From an uncultured Erysipelotrichaceae bacterium (lineage in GTDB: Bacteria; Bacillota_I; Bacilli_A; Erysipelotrichales; Erysipelotrichaceae), in assembly GCA_900319505.1 (NCBI GenBank), contig ONOV01000048.1:1-10491 (forward strand): DNA of 10,491 bases. Direction: 5' to 3'. The first letter of the stretch is position 1; every line of letters starts with the position of its first letter. The position numbers were made by a program, and so were the translations under genes. Shown one piece after another: positions 1-7,907 of this stretch. The notes under the pieces were generated by a model. The model was not told the origin of the DNA, searched no databases, and saw nothing but the letters and a program-made list of their open reading frames with translations.

Positions 1-49
1 CTTTTTGGACAAGTGAAAGTTCTGACGCAGAGATGGTATCTTTCCTTCC

Positions 50-78
50 TTGCAAAAATACCATAAAGAAAGTAGTAT
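50..78 (+). promoter_or_regulatory. candidate sigma-A promoter for ymdB
   Basis: TTGCAA (50-55) and TAGTAT (73-78) are separated by 17 bp, each matching 4 of 6 consensus positions. Transcription would start near 85 and leave a leader of about 47 nt before the chosen ymdB start. An AT-rich inverted repeat, AAAAATAC (54-61) with GTATTTTT (75-82), lies across the promoter. Nothing else in 1-131 could be assigned, and no upstream gene end was recognised in it. Confidence 0.35.
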
Positions 79-131
79 TTTTGGGAATATAGGGCGCCAT
101 GGTTTCTGACGTCCGGAAAGGCCTTTTTTTC

Positions 132-914
132 ATGAATATTCTTTTTCTGGGCGATGTTGTCGCAGACTGCGGCATTAGAGCCGTTACTTCTGTTCTGCCA
201 GATTTAAAAAAGCAGTATCAGATCGACTTCACGATTGTCAATGGTGAAAATGCTGCGGAGGGCAAGGGCATTACCTACCCCATCTACCAGCAGCTGATCG
301 ATGCCGGGGCAGATGTGATTACCCTGGGCAATCACGCCTTTTCCAAACGTGAAGTGCTTGGTGATCTGAAAAATATGAAGCGACTTATCCGGCCGGATAA
401 TATGGAACCATTCAACAGGGGACAGTCGTATCTCATCTGTGAATGCCGGGGAAAGAAGGTTGCGGTAGCCAATATTCTCGGTTCTGCTTTCATGCGTGCT
501 TCTACCGGGGATCCGTATCTGTGTGCGGAAAGACTGCTGCAGCGCATTCATGCGGATATCATCATCATTGATTTCCATGCGGAAGCGACAAGTGAAAAGC
601 AAGCCATGCTGGAGATTGTGAAAGATAAGGCCGCTGCTCTGATCGGTACACATACCCATGTACAGACAGCTGATGAAAAAATACGGGATGGCTGTGCCTT
701 CATCTGTGATGTCGGCATGTGCGGACCGTATGATTCGATTCTCGGCCGGGACAGGGATGAAGTGCTGTCCAAGATGATGACTGGACAGTTTACCCGCTAT
801 CGGCCGGCCATGGGAGAACCGGTAATCTGCGGGGCGGTAATCGAGATTGATGATCTGTCCAACCGGGCAGTTCATATCAGACGGATTCAGAAACGCCCGC
901 GGGAAGATGTATGA
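132..914 (+). CDS. ymdB: YmdB-family metallophosphoesterase (TIGR00282)
   Basis: This is a cytosolic binuclear metal phosphodiesterase of the YmdB family. In B. subtilis the family member hydrolyses cyclic nucleotides and affects RNA turnover and biofilm/sporulation decisions. From the start at 132 the protein has 260 residues, close to the family norm. Metal-ligand motifs are intact: D8 in ILFLGD, E39-N40 in NGEN, N67-H68 in LGNH, H149 in DFHAEATSEKQA, and H174/H176 in GTHTHVQTAD. The DVGMCGPYDSILG segment (193-205) is also typical. An ATG at 99 would add 11 residues, but family members begin at the M-x-I-L-F-x-G-D strand, and GGAAAGG (115-121) sits 10 nt before ATG 132, so 132 is preferred. 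The usual upstream neighbour rny is not visible here. The same strand continues to a ferredoxin gene with its own promoter. Confidence 0.93.
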   Translation: MNILFLGDVVADCGIRAVTSVLPDLKKQYQIDFTIVNGENAAEGKGITYPIYQQLIDAGADVITLGNHAFSKREVLGDLKNMKRLIRPDNMEPFNRGQSYLICECRGKKVAVANILGSAFMRASTGDPYLCAERLLQRIHADIIIIDFHAEATSEKQAMLEIVKDKAAALIGTHTHVQTADEKIRDGCAFICDVGMCGPYDSILGRDRDEVLSKMMTGQFTRYRPAMGEPVICGAVIEIDDLSNRAVHIRRIQKRPREDV

Positions 915-923
915 GTATTCGGA

Positions 924-952
924 TTGAAACGGATTCTTATCAATGTTAGAAT
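924..952 (+). promoter_or_regulatory. sigma-A promoter for the ferredoxin gene
   Basis: TTGAAA (924-929) and TAGAAT (947-952) are separated by exactly 17 bp, each matching 5 of 6 consensus positions. Transcription would start near 959, just before the AGGAGG site at 961-966, giving a very short leader. CGGATT occurs at 920-925 and again at 930-935, and its complement AATCCG lies at 953-958, so the promoter is bracketed by an inverted repeat that could be an operator. Confidence 0.6.
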
Positions 953-976
953 AATCCGGAAGGAGGCGTTGACAAC

Positions 977-1153
977 ATGCCAGTTACAGTTGATAAGGAC
1001 CTTTGCATCGGCTGCGGTGCGTGCACAGGTGTCTGCCCGGTATCTGCACTTTCTCTCGATGAAGATGGAAAGTCTCAGTGCAACGAAGATGTATGCATCT
1101 CCTGCCTGACCTGCGTCGGCACATGCCCGGTATCTGCGATCAGTGCTAAGTAA
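977..1153 (+). CDS. 2[4Fe-4S] bacterial ferredoxin (58 aa)
   Basis: This is a small soluble electron carrier with two [4Fe-4S] clusters. The translation (begins MPVTVDKDLC, ends PVSAISAK) has two CxxCxxCxxxCP motifs: C10, C13, C16, C20-P21 and C40, C43, C46, C50-P51. These are related by the internal two-fold repeat (both end in CPVSAxS) typical of clostridial-type ferredoxins, whose usual length is 55-60 residues. An extra cysteine, C35, lies between the motifs. The start is supported by AGGAGG at 961-966, 10 nt upstream. It has its own promoter (924-952) and a hairpin 25 nt after its stop, so it is probably a single-gene transcript. The next gene is miaB, a radical-SAM enzyme that needs low-potential electrons. 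A donor role there, or for NrdG, is inference from position and chemistry. Confidence 0.95.
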   Translation: MPVTVDKDLCIGCGACTGVCPVSALSLDEDGKSQCNEDVCISCLTCVGTCPVSAISAK

Positions 1154-1178
1154 GCATTGGCAGATCACAAGGATTTGT

Positions 1179-1210
1179 AAGAAAGACCAGCAGCGATGCT
1201 GGTCTTTCTT
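1179..1210 (+). terminator. hairpin terminator after the ferredoxin gene
   Basis: AAGAAAGACCAGCA (1179-1192) pairs perfectly over 14 bp with TGCTGGTCTTTCTT (1197-1210) around a GCGA loop. The 3' arm is U-rich, but no long T tract follows. It separates the ferredoxin transcript from miaB, whose candidate -35 box overlaps its last two bases. Confidence 0.7.
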
Positions 1211-1237
1211 GTGAAATGGCTGTTGTTGAAATATAAA
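1209..1237 (+). promoter_or_regulatory. candidate sigma-A promoter for miaB
   Basis: TTGTGA (1209-1214) and TATAAA (1232-1237) are separated by 17 bp. Transcription would start near 1244. That leaves the ATG at 1242 without a leader and supports translation from the ATG at 1266, which has AGGA at 1255-1258. Confidence 0.5.
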
Positions 1238-1265
1238 GCGCATGAAAAACATACAGGAAAATGCC

Positions 1266-2672
1266 ATGCCGGACCTCAGGGCGGCGGCAAAACGGACAAA
1301 AGGGGAAGTACAGTACCGTACTTTTGCGATGCCTGAAGAAGCGAAACATCTGGGTACGGGGAAAAAATACCATATTTACACCTATGGCTGCCAGGCCAAT
1401 GTCAGGGATTCTGAAACATTATCCGGCCTGCTGGAACAGATGGATTATACAAAAGCAGAGACAGGGGAAGAGGCTGATCTTGTCATCTTCAATACATGTG
1501 CGGTGCGCCGCAATGCGGAAGAACATGTCTTCGGCAATCTCGGTGAGCTGAAATCATGGCGCAGGAGCCATCCGGATGCGATCATCTGTGTCTGCGGCTG
1601 CATGGTGCAGGAAGAAGCAGTGGTCAATGAACTGCTCAGGAGCTATCCGCAGGTGGATCTGATTTTCGGCACCCATAACATCTATCGTCTGCCGTATCTG
1701 CTGATGGATTATGACAAGACAAAGGAAAAGACTGTGGAAGTATTCTCCGGCCAGGGTGATGTCATGGAAAATATGCCGGTCAGAAGATCTGATCCTTACA
1801 AGGGCTATGTCAACATCATGTATGGCTGCAACAAGTTCTGTACGTACTGCATTGTGCCCTATACAAGAGGAAAGGAACGCAGCCGCCATCAGGAAGATAT
1901 CATTCGTGAAGTGGAAGAGCTGAAGGAACAGGGCTGTCATGAGGTGATTCTGCTGGGCCAGAATGTCAATGCCTATGGCAAGGATCTCGGCATGGAGGAT
2001 GGTTTTACACAATTGCTTGAAGCCGTAGCAGAAACCGGTATTGAGCGGATCCGCTTCTATACGTCCCATCCGCGGGACTACAGCTTCTCGACAATTCTGG
2101 CCATGAAGAAATACCCCAATATCATGAAAGCCCTGCATCTGCCGGTACAGTCCGGTTCTACGGCTGTATTGAAGCGGATGAACCGCGGCTATACGGCGGA
2201 AAGCTATCTGAAGCTGGTGGCAGATATGAAGCGGGAGATTCCGGATATCACCTTTACGACGGATCTGATTGTCGGCTTCCCGGATGAAACGGATGAGGAT
2301 TTCCAGAAGACGCTGGATCTTGTGGATGCGTGCGCGTTTGACGGTGCCTTCACCTTCATCTATTCGCCGCGTGAAGGTACGCCGGCAGCCAGGTTTGAAG
2401 ATCATATCCCGATGCACGTGAAGAAGGAAAGACTTTCTCTGCTCAATGAGAAGATTGCCTACTATGGCCATCTCAACAACCAGAAGTACATGGATCAGAC
2501 GCTCAGAGTATTATGTGAAGGACCTTCCAAGAAGAATCCGGCAGTCTATACCGGCTACAGTGAAGAGAACAAACTGGTCAACTTCACCGGGCCGGCCGGA
2601 CTGGATGGAAAGATCGTGGATGTCAGGATCACTAAGACATTAAGTTTCTCTCTTAACGGTATGGCATTGTGA
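1266..2672 (+). CDS. miaB: tRNA-2-methylthio-N6-dimethylallyladenosine synthase MiaB
   Basis: MiaB is a radical-SAM methylthiotransferase that converts i6A37 to ms2i6A37 in tRNAs reading UNN codons. From 1266 the protein has 468 residues. It shows the N-terminal UPF0004 domain with cluster cysteines C42 (YGCQAN), C78 (NTCAVR) and C112 (CGCM). The radical-SAM CxxxCxxC is C188, C192, C195 in YGCNKFCTYCIVPYTRGKER. Downstream are LLGQNVNAYG, HLPVQSGS and VGFPDETDEDF, then a C-terminal TRAM-like region from about 400 that ends in NKLVNF and SLNG. An in-frame ATG at 1242 would add 8 residues. The start at 1266 is preferred because AGGA (1255-1258) lies 7 nt upstream, the promoter's start point falls near 1244, and conserved family sequence begins at MPDLRAAAKR. 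In B. subtilis, miaB also lies downstream of ymdB. Confidence 0.96.
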   Translation: MPDLRAAAKRTKGEVQYRTFAMPEEAKHLGTGKKYHIYTYGCQANVRDSETLSGLLEQMDYTKAETGEEADLVIFNTCAVRRNAEEHVFGNLGELKSWRRSHPDAIICVCGCMVQEEAVVNELLRSYPQVDLIFGTHNIYRLPYLLMDYDKTKEKTVEVFSGQGDVMENMPVRRSDPYKGYVNIMYGCNKFCTYCIVPYTRGKERSRHQEDIIREVEELKEQGCHEVILLGQNVNAYGKDLGMEDGFTQLLEAVAETGIERIRFYTSHPRDYSFSTILAMKKYPNIMKALHLPVQSGSTAVLKRMNRGYTAESYLKLVADMKREIPDITFTTDLIVGFPDETDEDFQKTLDLVDACAFDGAFTFIYSPREGTPAARFEDHIPMHVKKERLSLLNEKIAYYGHLNNQKYMDQTLRVLCEGPSKKNPAVYTGYSEENKLVNFTGPAGLDGKIVDVRITKTLSFSLNGMAL

Positions 2673-2696
2673 AACAGAGGTTTTCTGCCTTATAAT
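2667..2696 (+). promoter_or_regulatory. sigma-A promoter for the RNase J - ftsK transcript
   Basis: A perfect TATAAT (2691-2696) is preceded by TTGTGA (2667-2672) with an 18-bp spacer; the -35 box overlaps the miaB stop codon. Transcription would start near 2703, giving a leader of about 35 nt that contains GGAGG (2724-2728), 9 nt before the ATG at 2738. It probably serves both the RNase J gene and ftsK, which are 14 nt apart. Confidence 0.6.
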
Positions 2697-2737
2697 AGAA
2701 ATATCGGAAAGCTTTTAGAAACTGGAGGAATCATAAT

Positions 2738-4411
2738 ATGAGCAAAGTACGCATTTTTGCGTTAGGCGGTCTGGATGAAGACGGCAAGAATATGTACGTT
2801 GTGGAAAACAACGATGATATTTTTGTTCTGGAATGCGGACTGAAATATCCGGATGGGGAGCAGTACGGTGTGCAGATGATCATACCGGATTTTACCTATC
2901 TGAAGGAGAATAAGGACAGAATCAGAGGTGTTTTCATCACCCATGGTCATGATGATGTCATGGCGGCTCTGCCCAGCCTTCTCAAGGAAATCCCGGATGT
3001 GCCGGTCTATACGGCACCTTTGACAGCTGCCATGTTTGAGCGCAAGGCAAAGAAGGCCGGCATCAAGCATGTCAACATCCACCGGATCAGACGCAATGCC
3101 CGCTTCAAGATCGGTGATACGAAGATCCGTACGTTCGGTACAACCCAGTCCATTGCGGATGGGTTCGGCGTTGCCATTGAGACGGCGGATGGTTATGTGG
3201 TATACAGCAGTGAGTTCATTGTGGACTATGATACCAAGAATGAAGCATTTGACTTTGACCTGACCAACATCACGGATCTTGCCAGTGAAGGCGTTCTGTT
3301 ACTGATGGCAGAGTCAGTCGGCTGTACCAGAGCCGGTCATTCTTCTCCATACCACCGTATCACCCCGCAGATTGAACATTTCTTTGAAGACAGCAACAGC
3401 AGGATGTTCATCACTCTGTTCAACCAGAATATCTACCGGGTCATCGAAGTTATTGAACTGGCCAATAAGTATAACCGCAGGGTGTTCATCTATGATGAAG
3501 AACTGCGTCAATTGATGAAGGATATGGCTTCTCTTGGCTATTACCGTATTCCGGCAGGCCTTGAAGTACCGCCGGATGATTTCTCCAATGATATGGAGAA
3601 TGTACTTGTCATCATTGCCGGCAATGGCGCCAACATCTTCAAGAAAGTACACAAGATTGCCAACAAGGAAGATGAGAATGTGGAATTCCGCAATACGGAT
3701 ACCGTCATCATCGCATCTCCTGCGGTTCCCGGTACGGAAAGAGAAGAAGCAGGCATGGAAGATGATCTGTACAGAGAAGCGGGCCGGGTGGCAGCGGTTG
3801 ATGCCAAGCGCGCCTTTACCATGCATGCCTCCCGTGAAGATCTCAAGATGATGATGTATCTGATGAAGCCCAAGTACTATATGCCGGTCAAAGGCGAGTA
3901 CAGACAGCTCATTGCCAATGCCAATATTGCGCTGGATATGGGCTTCAGAGCAGACTATATCATCGTCATGGACAACGGCCAGGTGGCGGAAATCGATGAT
4001 GGAAAGCTGCAGAGAAACTTCAACCGTATTGACCACGCGGAGGATGTACTGGTAGACGGTGATGAGAATCTGGACGCTTCCGGCATGGTGCTGAAGGACA
4101 GAGAAACGCTGTCAACCGACGGTGCTATAATTGTCGGTGTCGTGGTGAATCACAAGACCAAGGAGATTATCGGCGGTCCGGATGTACAGAGCCGCGGCGT
4201 CATCTATCTGAAAGATGCTGATTATATTATTCAGGAAATCGGCAATATCATGGAAAAGACAATCAACGAAGCCGTCAAGAACAACACGTATGACAATCTG
4301 GAATGCCGGGCCGATGCCAGAGACCGCATTGCCCGCTATGTCATCCGTGAAACGGGCAAGCGTCCGATGATTCTTCCGGCAATCGTTGAAATCAACACGA
4401 AAGACGAATAA
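2738..4411 (+). CDS. rnj: RNase J-family protein with degenerate active site (RNase J2-like)
   Basis: The 557-residue protein has the full RNase J layout: metallo-beta-lactamase core, inserted beta-CASP domain (about 205-350) and C-terminal oligomerisation domain (about 440-557). Active members are 5'-3' exo/endoribonucleases in mRNA decay and rRNA maturation. The family is clear from FALGGLDEDGKNMYVVE, PDFTYLKENKDRIRG, DTVIIASPAVPG and KRPMILPAIVEI. Several metal-site residues are replaced: HxHxDH reads HGHDDV (H69, H71, D73, then V74), the HSIPD histidine is Q137, TGDF reads SSEF (E159), and PVHGEYR reads PVKGEYR (K385). The family TGSQGE segment reads AGNGAN. Only H363 of HAS stays. It is therefore probably inactive or very weak. 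B. subtilis RNase J2 also departs at the first and last of these sites, and its gene also lies near spoIIIE, so a J2 (RnjB) role as partner of an active RNase J1 is likely. Strong promoter and GGAGG site; ftsK follows. Confidence 0.9.
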   Translation: MSKVRIFALGGLDEDGKNMYVVENNDDIFVLECGLKYPDGEQYGVQMIIPDFTYLKENKDRIRGVFITHGHDDVMAALPSLLKEIPDVPVYTAPLTAAMFERKAKKAGIKHVNIHRIRRNARFKIGDTKIRTFGTTQSIADGFGVAIETADGYVVYSSEFIVDYDTKNEAFDFDLTNITDLASEGVLLLMAESVGCTRAGHSSPYHRITPQIEHFFEDSNSRMFITLFNQNIYRVIEVIELANKYNRRVFIYDEELRQLMKDMASLGYYRIPAGLEVPPDDFSNDMENVLVIIAGNGANIFKKVHKIANKEDENVEFRNTDTVIIASPAVPGTEREEAGMEDDLYREAGRVAAVDAKRAFTMHASREDLKMMMYLMKPKYYMPVKGEYRQLIANANIALDMGFRADYIIVMDNGQVAEIDDGKLQRNFNRIDHAEDVLVDGDENLDASGMVLKDRETLSTDGAIIVGVVVNHKTKEIIGGPDVQSRGVIYLKDADYIIQEIGNIMEKTINEAVKNNTYDNLECRADARDRIARYVIRETGKRPMILPAIVEINTKDE

Positions 4412-4425
4412 CCCGGGGGAAATGC

Positions 4426-7014
4426 GTGAGCACGGATAAGAAAAAGAATAAGGGCAGAAAACAGTCAGCGGAAGAAAAGCTGGCGGTCAGAAATGAAACA
4501 AGACAATGGATCACAATCGTGATCCTTGTTGCTTTTTGCGCAATCGGTTTAATGCGCGCAGGTAAGGCAGGTACATTTATCTATAATGTACTGCGTTACC
4601 TTTTTGGCGGTGTATTCTGGCTGATCCTGCTGTTAATGGCCTTATGGCAGCTGATCAGTATTGCTTCCACGCATAAGGATGAAGAAGATGCCCGCAATCC
4701 GCTGCCGATTATTCTGATCATTCTGGATATTGAACTGCTGGCGGCCTGGCTTTCGGCCGGTACCGTCACCGGTTTTGCGGCTTTGACGCCGTTTCTGGGA
4801 AAATTCTCTTCCTACTTTACAAATGCAGAGATACAGGCCGGCGGCGGGATCGTCGGCGCCCTGTTGTACAGCTGTCTGTCCATCCTGTTCGGGCGCAGCG
4901 GCTGTGTTGTGCTGATGATTGCACTTGTTATTATCGCTACGGTTCTGATGGGCTTTATGGACAGCTATAAGAATGCTTTTTCTTTTATTGCGGACTTCTT
5001 CAGAGTGCCTGAGGATGAGGAAGAAAAGAAGGAAGAAAAAGAAGAAGTACAGGCAGAAAAAGAGCGTCCCAACTTATGGAAGATGCGTGAAGAACATAAG
5101 CAGAAGCACGCTTCTTTCATCAATGCGGATGAGCCGGTCAGAAAGCAGAATATCCGTAAGGTCAATAAGGCACTGCAGGATGGGGAAGAGGTCGTCATCC
5201 GCATGAAACCGACCCCGATCAAACAGAAAAACCTCCATCCCTTTGACATCCGCGTGGATGAAGATGACGGGGATACGAACAATCTGAAACTGTTAAATGA
5301 ATCGGATGACATGGGAAAAGAGAATACCATGAAACTGCAGCGGCCGCTTTCTGAATCAGAACATGTATTCATCAATCTTGATGAGCTGCAGGACAGAGTG
5401 AAGCCGCAGGAAACAAAAGAAGAGAAACAGGCAGTGCCTGAACCGGAACCGGTAAAGGAAGTCAAACCTGTTTCTGAGCCGGTACATGCCCAGTCTGAAA
5501 CAGAAGAAGAGCCTGTCTTTCACTTTCCTGAATCAAACGGTAAAAACCGGCAGACATGCGACTACTCCCATTACCGCAAGCCGGATCCCAATAAAGTGCT
5601 TGATCCCATTCCCCCTCATAACGGACGCAATGTGAATGAACTCAATGCCCAGAAGAAGGGTGAACAGCTGATCAGCGTATTGAGTACATTTGATATTCCG
5701 GCCAAGGTAAAGGGTGTGCATATCGGACCGAGTGTCACCCAGTTTGAAGTGCAGCCGGACGCCAATGTCAAGATCTCAAGAATTGTCAGTATTACCGACA
5801 ATATCAAGATGCAGCTGGAAGCCAGGGATATTCGTATTGAAGCACCGATTCCCGGCAAGAATGCGGTCGGTATAGAAATTCCGAATGAGCAGAGCACCCC
5901 GGTCAAGATGAGAGAACTTGTCTCTCGTACAAACCCAAAAGACAAGAACAGACCGCTTCTGTTCTACCTTGGCAAAGACCTTTCCGGTTCTACTGTGACA
6001 TGCCGCATTGATAAAATGCCGCATCTGCTCATTGCCGGTGCTACCGGTTCCGGTAAGTCAGTCTGTATGAACTCCATCATCTGTTCCATTCTGTTAAGAG
6101 CCAGACCGGATGAAGTGAAGATGCTGCTGATTGACCCGAAGAAGGTTGAATTCACTCCATATCAGAAGATACCGCATCTCATCGGTCCGGTCATCAATGA
6201 TCCGACCCAGGCATCCAACGCCCTGCAGGTCATTGTCAGAATCATGGATGAGCGCTATGACCTGTTTGCGGCAAGCGGTGTCAGAAACATTGCCGGATAT
6301 CATGAAATGCTGGCCAAGATGCCGCCAGAAGAAAGAAAACATACGGCCGATATGCCGTACATTGTTGTCATCATCGATGAGCTGGCGGATCTGATGATCA
6401 CCGCCGGCAAGGAAGTTGAAGCTTCCATTCAGCGTATTACCCAGCTGGCCCGTGCTGCCGGCATTCATCTGATTGTGGCAACCCAGCGTCCTTCCACCGA
6501 TGTCATCACCGGTGTCATCAAGGCCAATATTCCTAGCCGTATTGCTTTCTCCGTTTCCAGTTCTACTGATTCCCGTGTCATTCTGGACCATGTCGGGGCG
6601 GAACGGCTCTTAGGCAATGGCGATATGCTGTATCTGCCGATCGGCCAGAACAGTGCTACCCGTATTCAGGGTGTATTCATCACAGATGAAGAAGTAGAGC
6701 GGATCACCGACGCATTAAGTCCCTGGGGACCGCACTATGATGATTCATTTGTCATGCTGGAAGGCGTAGAAAGCGGTGAATTTACCGGGAATAACGGTGT
6801 CAGTGATGATCCGCTCTTCCAGGAAGTCAAAGACTATGTCATAGAAGCACAGAAAGCATCCACATCTTTACTGCAGAGAAGATTCGGCATCGGCTATAAC
6901 CGGGCAGCCCGTATGATCGATGAGCTGGAAGCGACCGGCATTATCGGTCCGGCCAATGGTTCCAAGCCTAGAGATGTCTTTGCAAAGAAGAAAGAGGATA
7001 CTTCACAGGATTAA
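4426..7014 (+). CDS. ftsK: DNA translocase FtsK/SpoIIIE
   Basis: This is a membrane-anchored, ATP-driven DNA pump that clears chromosomes from the closing division septum. Its 862 residues form a basic N-terminus, four predicted membrane segments (about 28-46, 56-80, 94-120, 141-177), and a long charged linker rich in E, K and P (about 195-395). The motor has Walker A GATGSGKS (538-545), Walker B IVVIIDELADLM (646-657) and the TQLARAAGIHLIVATQRPS segment. The C-terminal gamma winged helix (about 797-850, with LLQRRFGIGYNRAARMIDEL) reads polar DNA motifs in the family. Translation starts at GTG 4426, preceded by GGGGGAAA (4415-4422). The gene lies 14 nt after the RNase J gene, so the two are probably cotranscribed, as rnjB and spoIIIE are neighbours in B. 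subtilis. Without sporulation genes in view, a vegetative FtsK role is the safer call. Confidence 0.97.
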   Translation: MSTDKKKNKGRKQSAEEKLAVRNETRQWITIVILVAFCAIGLMRAGKAGTFIYNVLRYLFGGVFWLILLLMALWQLISIASTHKDEEDARNPLPIILIILDIELLAAWLSAGTVTGFAALTPFLGKFSSYFTNAEIQAGGGIVGALLYSCLSILFGRSGCVVLMIALVIIATVLMGFMDSYKNAFSFIADFFRVPEDEEEKKEEKEEVQAEKERPNLWKMREEHKQKHASFINADEPVRKQNIRKVNKALQDGEEVVIRMKPTPIKQKNLHPFDIRVDEDDGDTNNLKLLNESDDMGKENTMKLQRPLSESEHVFINLDELQDRVKPQETKEEKQAVPEPEPVKEVKPVSEPVHAQSETEEEPVFHFPESNGKNRQTCDYSHYRKPDPNKVLDPIPPHNGRNVNELNAQKKGEQLISVLSTFDIPAKVKGVHIGPSVTQFEVQPDANVKISRIVSITDNIKMQLEARDIRIEAPIPGKNAVGIEIPNEQSTPVKMRELVSRTNPKDKNRPLLFYLGKDLSGSTVTCRIDKMPHLLIAGATGSGKSVCMNSIICSILLRARPDEVKMLLIDPKKVEFTPYQKIPHLIGPVINDPTQASNALQVIVRIMDERYDLFAASGVRNIAGYHEMLAKMPPEERKHTADMPYIVVIIDELADLMITAGKEVEASIQRITQLARAAGIHLIVATQRPSTDVITGVIKANIPSRIAFSVSSSTDSRVILDHVGAERLLGNGDMLYLPIGQNSATRIQGVFITDEEVERITDALSPWGPHYDDSFVMLEGVESGEFTGNNGVSDDPLFQEVKDYVIEAQKASTSLLQRRFGIGYNRAARMIDELEATGIIGPANGSKPRDVFAKKKEDTSQD

Positions 7015-7045
7015 AACAGCCATTTTACACAGAATGACTGTTTTT
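7013..7045 (+). terminator. hairpin terminator after ftsK
   Basis: AAAACAG (7013-7019) pairs with CTGTTTT (7038-7044), and CATT/AATG extends the stem inward past one C-A mismatch. The 3' arm ends in a T5 run (7041-7045). The stem is AT-rich, so termination may be leaky and the next gene could be partly transcribed from the ftsK promoter. Confidence 0.55.
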
Positions 7046-7078
7046 CCGTTAAAATAGCTGTTAAAAGGGGGTTCAGGT

Positions 7079-7891
7079 ATGGCACAGCAGACACAGAAAC
7101 AGAATGATACAGATTGGACGGATCATCTGCAGGAAAGTGCAGATGAAGGCATGAGCGATGCCCGGGAAGACCGCCTGAATGATGACCTGGATGCTTTTGA
7201 AGCAGATCGTGCCATTCAGAAAGAGAAAAAACACAGAAAAACAGGAACAGCTGTTGCTGTGGTCATTGTCTTAGCAGCTGCCGGTGTCATTACGGCCGGT
7301 ATCGTCGCTGCAACAAACAGCGGCACTAATTACGATACCTACCGTTCCTCCAGTACTGATAAACAGGTTGCCGGCTCCTATTCCTCCAATCCATTCACAT
7401 CCTTTGAAATGGAAGGAGAAACCATTGCCATGCCGACAAAAGTGCAGGATCTGCAGGATGCGGGCTGGACGATCTCATCCGTCAATTCAGATGAACCGCT
7501 GCCTGAAATCATCAGTAAAGATGACTATGGGGTGAATATCAATGCTACTAGGAACGGTATCCGTCTTTTCTATATCAGTGTGGAAAATCTCAGTGATTCA
7601 GATGAAGTGCCGCTGAATGAAGCATATATAACTGATTATTCTTTCTATTCTTCCAGAGATAACGGACTTGATCTTTCCATGCCGTATGATGTGACATTCT
7701 ATGAATCAAGCGATGATGTGACTGCAGCGCTGAAAAAGGAAGGTGCACCCTACCGGATCTATTACTATGATTCTGAAATCTCAAGCATTCATATGGATTA
7801 TCAGGAAGAGAATCATACCTATGATTATGAAATCAGTTTCAATAATGATGGAGAAGTAGACGGAATCAATCTGTATTATTACAGTTATTGA
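7079..7891 (+). CDS. membrane-anchored extracytoplasmic protein of unknown function
   Basis: I do not recognise a named family. The 270-residue protein has an acidic, charged cytosolic N-terminus (1-55, with EKEKKHRK just before the membrane) and one membrane span (about 56-79, Ala/Val/Ile-rich). A Ser/Thr-rich spacer (80-105) follows, then a Tyr- and Asp-rich extracellular region (106-270). Within it, FEMEGETIAMPTKVQDLQDAGW (split at G113: FEMEG, then ETIAMPTKVQDLQDAGW) and the segment from MPYDVTFYESSDDV to the C-terminus resemble Firmicute surface proteins with a helix followed by an antiparallel sheet, of the SmpA/BLIP type. This is a weak, by-eye impression. The orientation N-in, C-out is inferred from the flanking basic residues. 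Translation has a strong site, AAAAGGGGG (7063-7071), 7 nt before the ATG. No convincing promoter was found after the ftsK terminator; read-through is possible. The protein is very acidic apart from the membrane-proximal cluster. Confidence 0.85.
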   Translation: MAQQTQKQNDTDWTDHLQESADEGMSDAREDRLNDDLDAFEADRAIQKEKKHRKTGTAVAVVIVLAAAGVITAGIVAATNSGTNYDTYRSSSTDKQVAGSYSSNPFTSFEMEGETIAMPTKVQDLQDAGWTISSVNSDEPLPEIISKDDYGVNINATRNGIRLFYISVENLSDSDEVPLNEAYITDYSFYSSRDNGLDLSMPYDVTFYESSDDVTAALKKEGAPYRIYYYDSEISSIHMDYQEENHTYDYEISFNNDGEVDGINLYYYSY

Positions 7892-7907
7892 AAATTGTGT
7901 AAAAACA

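Noticed and set aside
99..131. N-terminal extension of YmdB from ATG 99
   Set aside because: The 11 extra residues precede the conserved first beta strand of the family, and the ATG at 132 has a GGAAAGG site at acceptable spacing.
1554..2471. Long minus-strand open frame of 305 codons inside miaB
   Set aside because: It lies fully inside a clear MiaB coding region and its product has no family features; it arises from codon bias of the real gene.
2707..2719. GAAAGCTTTTAGA also present at 10216-10228
   Set aside because: A 13-base match between two places in a 10.5-kb window is expected about once by chance, and the two contexts (RNase J leader, end of a small gene) have nothing in common.
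3314..4036. 240-codon minus-strand frame inside the RNase J gene
   Set aside because: It is a shadow of the conserved + strand frame, with His/Ile-rich low-complexity content and no ribosome site.
7024..7055. Possible promoter TTTACA with TAAAAT before the gene at 7079
   Set aside because: The spacer would be 20 bp, and the elements fall within the ftsK terminator hairpin.
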